From the NCBI GenBank assembly GCA_005281725.1, contig SSBO01000001.1, positions 8,336,115 to 8,400,114 of the forward strand: 64,000 nt of DNA, given 5' to 3'. Below are positions 41,578 through 50,571 of this stretch, one piece after another; within the stretch, counting starts at the first letter, position 1, and each line of letters starts with the position of its first letter. A program made the translations under genes and the position numbers. The notes below the pieces were generated by a model. It saw only the letters and a program-made list of their open reading frames with translations. It searched no databases and was not told the origin of the DNA. This stretch comes from Wuchereria bancrofti. Its lineage: Eukaryota > Nematoda > Chromadorea > Rhabditida > Onchocercidae.

Positions 41578-41608
<31 letters not shown>
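41329..41608. repeat. Perfect duplicate A, right copy
   Basis: This copy starts immediately after the N at 41328 and matches 34799-35066. It ends in a (GCT)10 tract followed by in-frame coding sequence absent from the left copy. Confidence 0.9.
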
Positions 41609-42149
41609 AATGATGATGATGACGCAAGTGGAACAGATGGCGAAGTTATAGGCGCAAATTTGTTATTTGCATTGAGCTGTTGACTGTAGCAAACTAAAGT
41701 TATTACTATTTATAAATTACAATTTCATTAATGATATCAAAGACGATTTGACAAAAAAATTCATACAGTTATTGCTTGCTGAATTTATATCATACTGAAC
41801 GCTTTCCTGATGGCTACCTGAAATTTGAATATTTTTGCTACAAAATAAGTGAAAGTTGGATTCGAGAGAATAAAATAAATTCAGATGGGCTAAATTTTTG
41901 AAGCTATTAAGTTATACCAGAAGCACTATTATAGCCAGCACTATCGTTGGTGACAGCTAAATATGCTGCAGCATGTTGAATTCGACGCATAGCTTTGTGA
42001 TCAGGACGTGAACGATGACAACCGAAACGTGTATCGGCAAATAAGCGTGCAGTAAACGGACAATTTTCTTTTGTAGTATAACGGAAAAGCAAAGGTGGTA
42101 TCTGTAAATAATGGGATAATGAAATAAGACTGTCCATTGCATTTTGTAC
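41329..42149 (-). CDS. Unrecognised Ser/Ala/Asn-rich protein, central exons
   Basis: On the minus strand, exon 42149-41918 begins VQNAMDSLISLSHYLQIPP and contains CPFTARLFADTRFGCHRS and RRIQHAAAYLAV. A 22-nt microexon (41817-41796) and exon 41683-41545 follow with consistent phases (1, 2, 0). They add QQLNANNKFAPITSP, a Ser run, and ten GCT-encoded alanines. An 89-nt intron then leads to the NSMTASDAITNAV exon, which is cut by the N at 41328. The gene therefore continues at 34930, more than 6 kb away in this assembly. The 5' end upstream of 42149 is not identified; the 1130-bp duplicated block starts 25 bp upstream. The CPFTARLFADTRFGCHRS segment is the most conserved-looking part, but I cannot name its family. 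Confidence 0.55.
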
Positions 42150-42174
42150 CTACAGAAGAAACAATTGAATTAAA

Positions 42175-43304
42175 CTCGGAAAACTTTCAAATTTATTTTT
42201 TATCGAAATAGTTTTAAAAAAACTTGGGATAACGAAATTGTGCATTTATTCTCGAAATTATTTAGCAAAAATCATAATTTTTATTTTTTGCACATTTACT
42301 TATTTTTTAAATTACAGCGTATTTGCACAAAACAAGGATTATTTAGCTAAAAAGAAAAACAAAATTGATTTCATATTCACTGTATATTTGATAAGTATTT
42401 TTCCGCAAAATAACTGACTTGTTGAATGAAACTGAAATTTGTTATTGTCAATATTTTCGACATAAAATGGTTTTTGCTTCAATGCGATTGATTTCAATTT
42501 CCATTTTACAATCATTCAAATAACTGAGAAAGCGGATGATTTCAAAGCGGAATGATGTAATATTCAATTAAAGTGCTTTTAGCTAAAAGGGAGACATGCT
42601 TGTCGTCGGAGTTATATGTAATACAATCTAAGCGTCGGTACAAATTTAGCGAGAACCGTCATCACAGAAATTTATTGTCTTTTGAAAAATTTTAAAATTT
42701 GTAACCAAATTCATCATGTTTTCATTTTCCATTTCCGCAAAAGAATTGGCAAATCTCAATGTTCAGATCAGCAAACTATTAAGATTTTTTTTTGCAAAAC
42801 TAAATTACCAGTTTGTTAAGCTGAAAAATAGCACTTTAGTAGCTCATCGAGTTTAAATTTCACTCATTATAACCATTAAAACGTCTTACAACAAAGAAAA
42901 GTGGAATTTCTTTTTTTTTCGATCAGTACTTTTTTGAATTCTCTGTACATTTATATTATTAGCCAAATCTCTGATTATTTGTAATAATTTTTGTGAAAGC
43001 ATTTGCTATAGTGATCTTATTAAATAAGACGTAAAAGATGAGTTTTCGAGAATTCTCAAGAAAACAAAAGTTTATGCAAAATTTCTCAAAACTTTGACGT
43101 ATACGACGACTTAGTCATTGGGAGAATAACGATGACATTAACAAAAACCATATAGCATTAATGATGACGACTGTGTCCTTCAAAATTTGCAAAATTAATT
43201 GCTAAAAAATTACAAGAAATTCATTTACTTTTTACCTTTTTGTTCATTGCAAATTTGTTTCATGTTGCTAAAAAATGACGCAAAAAAATGCATTCAAATA
43301 AAAA
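42175..43304. repeat. Perfect 1130-bp duplicate B, right copy
   Basis: Second copy of the 1130-bp block. It begins in the intron 25 bp upstream of the minus-strand exon 42149-41918 and ends in an A-rich run. Confidence 0.9.
42887..43192 (+). pseudogene. Small secreted protein family, decayed copy (duplicate of 40910-41215)
   Basis: Exact duplicate of the decayed copy in the left B block; carries the same lost start and acceptor. It counts as one locus if the B duplication is an assembly artefact. Confidence 0.5.
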
Positions 43305-43829
43305 AACAAAAAAAAAAAGATGAAAACGAGTGACTGAAAAGAAAGGATTTGCAAATAGGAAGAGAAGCATCAAATCAAGAAATAAAACTATGGTTGAAGT
43401 AATGAAATGAGGATTAAATTGAACAATTAAAACTACTGTTTTCAAATTCCAACTCCAATTTTCGGTCTTTAAAAAATTTGTTAATTTTAGCGCATCATAC
43501 ACTTTTATCTGATATACATAGGATTGAAATGAGATATATAATGTTTCCAAAAAAAAAGTAAATTAAGGTCAATTTTATCAAAAATAATTTCACAGTTTTT
43601 TGTGTAGTTTGAAACAAACTTTATTTATTGATGTGCAGAATATAGTTCGACACAAAAATTTCGTTCAGTAAATATGTTAATTAATAATTATTACGGAATT
43701 ATTCTATATATGAAACACATACGCAACATACTGATACATATTTAAACTTAACACATGCGTGTAACATACTAATATATACGTAAAAATAACGTAAGATTTT
43801 ATGTATATTATTAGGCTGAATAATATTTA

Positions 43830-43990
43830 GCTAAAAGCACTTTAATTGGATATTACATCGGCTTGAAATGATCCGCTTTCACAGTTATTTGAATGATTGT
43901 AAAATGGAAATTGAAATCAATCGCATTGAAGCAAAAACCATTTCATGTGGAAAATATTGACAATAACAAATTTCAGTTTTATTCAACAAC
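43830..43990. repeat. Inverted, diverged copy of part of block B
   Basis: 43830-43990 is the reverse complement (with scattered changes) of 40440-40620 and its duplicate 42417-42597. It lies directly downstream of copy 3 on the minus strand; a more diverged version lies downstream of copy 1 (38760-38860). It is therefore the ancestral 3' flank of the small secreted genes. Confidence 0.7.
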
Positions 43991-44013
43991 AAACATCACA
44001 GAATTTTACAGCA

Positions 44014-44599
44014 TTAAAAGATTTCAATGTCGATAATTTTATCAGCATTGTGAGCTTCAGTACCCCAAATAAATTTGACTAGAAGTGGTATACCACTGCT
44101 GCAACAAAAATATTATTAAGCGATGCAAACAAAACAGCGTTAATAGTTTACTTAGATGGAAATATCAAAGGTAAACTTACTTCCATGGTAGCATTGTTTC
44201 ATTGATATATCCTTCCTCTAAAAATCCATTTAGCATAAATTCTTCATCATCTGTGGTATTACTCCACGATGAACTTGCAATAGAAATGACATCCTCTTGC
44301 GTAAATTCAATGTTTTCATCAAATTCACCCATGTTTCTTTGATTCGGAATTTCATCGTTTTCTCCCAAGTCGTTGTCAAATGCATAAAAAAATTTTAATG
44401 AATTTTTGCTTTTTCGAATTTTTTCATTTTAAAATCAAAATGTTTCGTCTTTTACGACTCACTCACTACGATCATTGTAACGATATGAAATTATAAAAAT
44501 TACCGGAGTCAATCTCTGCGGTGTTACTAATAATATGAGTGTGCTGAGAACGCAAAGCAGTAATGGTGACATAAAAAATGAGAATTGCGCACTTGTCAT
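44014..44599 (-). pseudogene. Small secreted acidic protein, copy 3 (exon-2 acceptor lost)
   Basis: Exon 1 (44599-44504) encodes MTSAQFSFFMSPLLLCVLS and an intact signal peptide ending at the same GTAATT donor as copy 1. The exon-2 frame (about 44389-44181) reads DNDLGENDEIPNQRNMGEF and ends YINETMLPW; exon 3 (44098-44014) reads SGIPLLVKFIWG and ends DIEIF then TAA. Where copy 1 has TTTTTAG before exon 2, this copy has TTTTTTATGC (about 44389-44398): the AG is missing and no other AG keeps the frame. Retaining the intron gives a stop after about 47 residues. So it is either a recent pseudogene, a sequencing error, or it makes only a short peptide. Everything else looks under selection. Confidence 0.55.
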
Positions 44600-45390
44600 T
44601 GTTGCGGAACGTTTATTGATTCCTTAATGAAAGAATAAACGCAATCATATATTTTAATGAGTAAAAATTTAAATTGATAAACTTTGAAGTTTAAATTAAA
44701 TCATTATAAATCTTAATATCTTGTTGATTTGAGCATTACGACTTGCTATTGATTTGTGAAAATGAAATCATTTGACGAGACGTACACCAAATATACACTG
44801 AATCCGAAATTAATTTCTCTCTCTTTTATCTAAATAATCTTTATTCTATACAAATAGTCCATAATCCTTAAAAAAATGTTTGTTAGACTTTTGCTAAATC
44901 TATACAAAAGCAATGATAATTTTTGCCGCAGCAAGAGAACAATTAGATATATCAAAAAATTTTAAATTTCACTCAAGTTATCTTATTGATAAACGTTAAG
45001 CTTGTGACGTACCCTTCACTAGATGACTGTTAAAGACTTAGAGTAACGCTTTATAAAGAATTTATCTGTGATTTATCAATTCATCCTCATCGAATTCTTT
45101 ATATAAATTTAAGAATATATTGTTAATTTTTCTCCGTTAAGCCCCGTTTATTTCTTTTTTAATTATCATTAATTTAATTAGCATTGCTCCGATTATTGGC
45201 AAAGTATTTCGATGCCGAATTATCTTAAAGGCTTCCTCGATGAAAGTGAGAGATAATACTATTTCTCGGTGGTAAATTTACATTCCCTTACAAAATCAAT
45301 TTAAATAGAAATACATTTATGGATACTTCCAAAATAAATGGTGAATTAATTTGAAAATTTTTTGAAGCATATTTATTAGTTAATTTAAAT

Positions 45391-45840
45391 GAAAATTTGA
45401 CTGACATATTAAGTCGGGGAGCAAAATTACGGGATAATCTTTGAAATCAAAAACGCTGAGCATAACATTTAAAACTTCAGTTATTGAATATTTGCGTAGA
45501 GTAAAGATTATTCAGCTTAAATAAGAGACGAAATTGATTACAAATTCATGAAAATTCGACTAGTATATTAAGTCGAGGAGCAAAATTACGGGATAATCTT
45601 TGAAATCAAAAACACTGAGCATAACATTCAAAACTTAAATTATTAACCTTTTTTTAAATCATCAGTCTTTTTTACTAGATTGGAAATTTACCAGCACTCA
45701 TCACCAGAAAAATTTTTTTTCAGTTATTGCGTATTTGCATATAGAGTAAAGATTATTCAGCATAAATAAGAGACGAAATTGATTACAAATTCATGAAAAT
45801 TCGACTGGTATATTAAGTCGGGGAGCAAATTCACCATATT
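45391..45840. repeat. Degenerate tandem repeat, units of about 160-245 bp
   Basis: Three units start at about 45391, 45550 and 45796 with GAAAATT(T/C)GACT...TATTAAGTCG(G/A)GGAGC. They include GGGATAATCTTTGAAATC and TAAGAGACGAAATTGATTAC segments in the first two. It lies between copies 3 and 4 of the secreted family and does not code for protein. Confidence 0.7.
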
Positions 45841-46068
45841 TTTACTGTGTATCCCGTAAATTCATTTGATTATTTCATTTTTACTTTCGCAAAACAATAT
45901 TAATCAGAATATTGAGTGAAATCAGCAGAATGTTAAGATTTTTGAAATGCTAGACTTCAATGTTCATCAAACTTCGATTTTATTAGCTAAAATATATATC
46001 TGAATTTATATGTTTGTTTTTTTTGCAATTTCTTCTTTCATTGAAGTATCAATAAACGTTCCATAACG

Positions 46069-46415
46069 ATGAAAAGCGCTCCATTTCTATTTTTTACGCC
46101 ATCGCCACCGTTTTGCATTCTCAGCACACTCATATTATTAGCAACACCTCAGAAATTACTTCAGGTAATTTTTACGAATTCATATTTTTATAAACATTGA
46201 ATGAGACGTAGAAGACGGAAAGTTACAAGTTTTTAAGAATTTTTGTGAAAACAAGAATTCAAGCAAGATTTCTTAGGACATTGGCATTTACGATTTCTAT
46301 GACTTAGACGTTGTGGATAAAGATTTTGACGTTGACATAAATAGTGACATAGCTGACATTGACGATGATATTAGCGACAATACCAGCTACAATGATGACA
46401 TGCATATCATTACTT
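46069..46415 (+). CDS. Small secreted acidic protein, copy 4 (5' exons, 3' end disrupted)
   Basis: Exon 1 (46069-46164) starts MKSAPFLFFTPSPPFCILST and continues LILLATPQKLLQ; it aligns residue by residue with the signal peptide of copy 3. After a GTAATT donor and TTTCTTAG acceptor, exon 2 (from 46277) is open and very acidic (DFYDLDVVDKDFDVDINSD...) up to a GTAATT donor after ITS near 46415. The expected MLPW exon part is absent. The LTR-like unit begins within the next ~50-270 bp. A possible last exon beyond the LTR (about 47581-47742) reads INEFIISIDGMPVKYEIS, loosely like the GIP motif. Probably interrupted or truncated. Confidence 0.45.
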
Positions 46416-46682
46416 CGGTAATTACATTAATTTTTATGAATTCATTCGTACATCTTTCAAAGCATGTTGTGGACTGACATTTCCCGGGTTGCCAGGGTTG
46501 TCCTTTGGTAATTGCTAATTAATGGGTGAGTACCTGGACATAGTGCTACCATATGAACTATTTGCATTATTTGCTTTGTACTGCTTAATAATCCTTCTGT
46601 TGCAGAAACGATTAATCTCTTATGATTAGACTTATTTGAAGAACTATGGTTAACTGAAGAAGTTTAATCCTATTGATAGAGT

Positions 46683-46847
46683 TGTCGCCACAATGGCGAA
46701 GCTATGATGTAATGAACAAAGAGTATTGTTTTAAGTGATTTTAATCTACTTTGTAACCTTAACATCTGTCGCCACAATGGCGAAGCTATGATGTAATGAA
46801 CAAAGAGTATTGTTTTAAGTGATTTTAATCTATGTAACCTTAACATC
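46683..46847. repeat. 84/81-bp tandem duplication (LTR U3-like)
   Basis: Two adjacent units, 46683-46766 and 46767-46847, both begin TGTCGCCACAATGGCGAAGC and end TGTAACCTTAACATC; the second lacks three bases. Tandem enhancer-like repeats of this size are common in LTR U3 regions. Confidence 0.85.
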
Positions 46848-47004
46848 CAAAAAATCCCTCCCAATTTTCTTCCTTACAAAGCCATTTATAGTATCTTGTA
46901 ATGGTATGGCTCGGTTGGGAAGTGTCTAGCTTGCTTACATCTTTAAATGTTTTATAATTAAGTTATATTCGTGTGTTATGTATCAACTCGTTATTGTAAT
47001 GTTG

Positions 47005-47010
47005 TATAAT
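47005..47010 (+). promoter_or_regulatory. TATA-like element upstream of SL1 copy
   Basis: TATAAT at 47005-47010 would place transcription start at or near the GG of the SL1 copy (47028). Confidence 0.4.
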
Positions 47011-47027
47011 TTTTAATGTTAATCTGT

Positions 47028-47049
47028 GGTTTAATTACCCAAGTTTGAG
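47028..47049 (+). other. Exact SL1 spliced-leader sequence (22 nt)
   Basis: All 22 bases equal the canonical nematode SL1 (GGTTTAATTACCC followed by AAGTTTGAG). What follows (GTTTGAATAATAAAG) is not the body of an SL RNA gene, so this is not an SL RNA locus or 5S-linked copy. TATAAT lies 23 bp upstream. Confidence 0.9.
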
Positions 47050-47743
47050 GTTTGAATAATAAAGTATTTCACGAAGACTCCCACAGTACACGTACACAGA
47101 ACGGAACCAGTACAGATTCGAGAATCTACCAGTATCGAAGGCAAAGAAGTCAACTATCTGAACTGTCAAGGAAGGAAACCTACTTTGTTTCGCAAGGAAG
47201 CAGAGCAGTAAGAAAGGGTTATTAAATTTGTTTTTACAAGAGTATTTGAGAAATTTTCAGCTGTTTATATGTGCCAATTGCATAAAATTAAGTGACTTTT
47301 ATTGTTAAGTAAAATTGATCGCATTGTTTATTATTTAAAGTTTCATCCATATTTTTTGTCAGTAAATAACCTGGAGTGAATTCGGTAAGCTATCAAATTA
47401 ATTGAATTTCCTTTTAGTGATCTCTATTACTTGATCGTAACACACTTTAATGCTGCAATGCCAACACATTCTCTAAATTATAATTTTAAAAGAAATCACA
47501 AATTTATTAGCATAAGAGTTGATAGCATAAGACTGTTTATCATTAACTGTTATTTCATACGCTAAAAGAATTCGAAAATTTTGAAGACGTTAAATAAAAA
47601 GAAAGGTAAATTTAGCTCCAATATTTTATCTGATGAATTATCTAATGATTTCAACCAAAACAATCAAAGTGAAATCAATGAATTTATAATATCTATAGAT
47701 GGAATGCCAGTAAAATATGAAATTTCATTACGAATTACGTAAG

Positions 47744-50571
47744 CTTACATGTATATCAATCAGTATGAATTAGAAAATAATAGAAGGAATAAACGAGAGG
47801 AAGTAATAGGTGTTGGGGTAAAGTAAGGATATAGAAATAAAAGAAAAAGGGAATTATTCTGGAGGGGAAAAATTTTACGGTAAGATTTTATATGATCTCT
47901 TTGTTACAAATTTTCCTATTAGTGTATATAAGTGAGTGCTAGTGATATTTGCTAAATTAAAGCATTTTCAAAGTACGTCAATGAATTTAGGATGGAATAG
48001 AAATTTGAATGTTGCGTATTCTTTTTCGATTTACTTATGAAAGATGTAACAAATAGAAATAGAAATATTTCATTTCATCTTCATTTATCTGATTTACAAT
48101 GATTCGAATTGCAAAATTAGCAAAAATCAACAAATTTTTGACGGAACTGTGTAAAATGTCCAGAAAGGATTCCCACGATAATCATTGCAATTTCCTGAAT
48201 TGAATACTCAGTTTAAATATATAATATATGCAATAAATATTGTAATGGAATAACAAAAAATATTGGAACTGATATTTGAAATGACAGCTTTCGAAATTAT
48301 GGGTTGAATTACTGAAAAAAGACTTTCGCACTAGCTCTGAATTGCATTTATTGCAGTAGTATTTGGTATTCAGATTGGAAAATGTGGAAGTTGCATTAGT
48401 AATTAACTGACTTACGGTATGAATAAATTGAGAATGAGAATTTCATTAAATCTCCTCATTTAAATACTACAATATTATTCGCCCTGAATATAGCAATTCA
48501 CTAATATATTTATTGATAGCGTTGTATTTTCGTGCCAATGCACACATTCTGGACATAAATCTTTAAGAAAATTTTTGAGTCACCTGAAACTCATGAACTG
48601 AAAAATTGGTGACTCTAGAAAAAAATTTTTGAATCATTGGAATAATCAAAAAAAAAAAGAAACAAACAAACAATTCACAGTTCGTTATCGATAGCTTCAA
48701 TTACAATCAGAAAATATCACCGAAATCAAGCCATGGCCAAGATTTCAGCTGTTTCGGTATTCGGCACTGAATAAACTATGCTCGCAACAAATAAATTTTT
48801 AATTGAAAATCCAAAAATGGAACAAAAATTCATTCTTTATCTTTAAACACTTCAAATTGATTCTAATACAATTCAGTTATAGCTGGTTAAATCTAATTCA
48901 TAAATAATAGATGATCTTTGAACAGATCAACGCGAATCTGCGAAAAATTTCCAGAACTTAAATATGACTTCTCGAATTTCCTTTTGATTAAAATACCCAG
49001 TTTTTGATCAATTAAGAAATCATCGCTTTTTCCTATATTAAAAAATCTATCTTATAGTTGATAAAAATTTCCATCTTATTTCTAAAGACTTAAGGATAAA
49101 AGAATTCACTATGTGATCAACATAAATTCAAAGAAAGAATTGTAACAAAAGATGAAACAATGCAAAAGAAAAACTGAGAAGTCATAACAAAAAATCTAGC
49201 TATTCCTTTATTTCGCTTTTTGATTTTATAGCTATGTTTGGTATTTCTCATCAAATGGATAACAAAAATAATTTAACATGAAATGCCTCTAACTTCTTTC
49301 TTTTATTCGGATACTTTACTGATTCAAAGCTATTCTCCCAACAATGATTCCGACAATGGACGGTGGTTACATTACCTACTTTTTCTGTATTTCATTTTTT
49401 CGGGTTAATTTATTGCTATCATTTTATCATTCCAATGAATTCAATGTTATCATTTTATCGTTCTCTTTTAGATAGGTAAGAAATTTCATCACAGAGATTT
49501 TGATTATTTCGTATTTTTTCCTTCATTTATTTCATAATATCATAATGTTATAAATTTTGCTCTTTAATTCTTCGACATAGTTTCTTGCCAAGAAAAAAAA
49601 GAAAATGAATGTATTCATTAATTTGACCACTAATTAATCAGAACATTCGCTTTTAGTTTCTTATTTGACCAAATTTATGAAAGTTATAATTCTTAGTTAT
49701 AGCTTGCTTTATGTTGAAAGTTTTGAACTAAATTTTGCTTCATCCTTTATTCCTACGCGTTAGGATGAATCTCAAATTATTTGATGTTTAAAAAAACAAC
49801 TGTTTCATTCTTTTATGATCTTATTTCAGAAAATTTTTTATTCCATAATAGTGTCAACTGTATGGTGTTGACGAAGCCAAAAAATGTAATTATTTGTATG
49901 TAGGAATATTAACAAGATCAGATAACGGGTAAATAGTTTTAAAGGGTTTAGTAAGCTGAAAGGATAAATATATGTAGAGCAGATACGCTTAAACAAATAG
50001 ATGATACCAACCATGAAACGAGGATACGCTGAAATGCAAGGAACGCTAATTGAAAAGTATCAGCAAAACAAAAAACACAAGAAACCGACATGGAATGAGC
50101 GTCAGAAGAATCTATCGAAAGATTTGAAATGAGCGGTGGCATTTTAGTTTCGGCAGATTTCAACAGATATGGATTTTAATTTCAACAGATTCCATTCGGT
50201 AGCTATTGATAAATTCGATTGAACACATTCGACAATTTGACAGCTTTCAATTGCTTCAATTCATCAAACAACACGAGCTTCAATTCATCAAACTCCACAA
50301 ATGATCGATAGCTGTATGGAAGTAGAAGCAACAACAGCAAAAAGAAAGTACGGATGATAATTTAATGAACGTTCCATGAATTGGTGATATACTTTAATAT
50401 TTACCCTGTGTTCATTTCCTTCCTATTATTGTATAATCATGATATTATAGGCCATTAATAAAGTTATTGTCGATATAGAGATTTATGACAATGGTGGAAA
50501 TATTAAATCTTTTGCCGACATAAGGATAAAGCCAAAATTAAAAAAAAAAAAAGAGGAAAAATAAAACTGTT
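47744..50571. other. Non-coding flank, partly left arm of inverted repeat
   Basis: No gene is seen in 47.75-49.25 kb. From about 49240 to 50571 the sequence is the 3' flank of the minus-strand VAL gene; 49254-49610 matches the reverse complement of 62143-62448 closely. Confidence 0.5.

Larger units (their letters stand above)
46465..47443 (+). mobile_element. Probable solo LTR of an LTR retrotransposon
   Basis: The unit has LTR order: a candidate TG start (TGTTGTGG at 46465 or TGTCGCC at 46683), a tandem U3 repeat, TATAAT (47005-47010), an inferred transcript start 23 bp on, AATAAA (47058-47063), and a GC-richer U5-like part with CACAGTACACGTACACAG. A candidate end is CGTAACA near 47443. Neither a target-site duplication nor gag/pol sequence is seen, so boundaries are uncertain and a solo LTR is the best guess. 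It is the only stretch in this part of the window with such composition. The alternative is a retroposed trans-spliced transcript. Confidence 0.45.

Noticed and set aside
41222..41683. 153-codon plus-strand open frame spanning the N
   Set aside because: It is the antisense of the minus-strand exon with poly-Ala codons and crosses an assembly gap.
41765..41817. Longer version of the microexon, using the GTATGA donor after AATAACT
   Set aside because: It puts the next exon in a frame with an early stop; the donor after GTTCA keeps phase with the following exon.
46670..46864. Minus-strand frame with repeated LKTILFVHYIIASPLWRQ
   Set aside because: It only reflects the non-coding 84-bp tandem duplication in the LTR-like unit.
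47028..47130. SL1 RNA gene
   Set aside because: The 22-nt leader is exact, but the following bases do not match the SL RNA body, there is no Sm-site-like AATTTTTGG downstream and no 5S rRNA neighbour.
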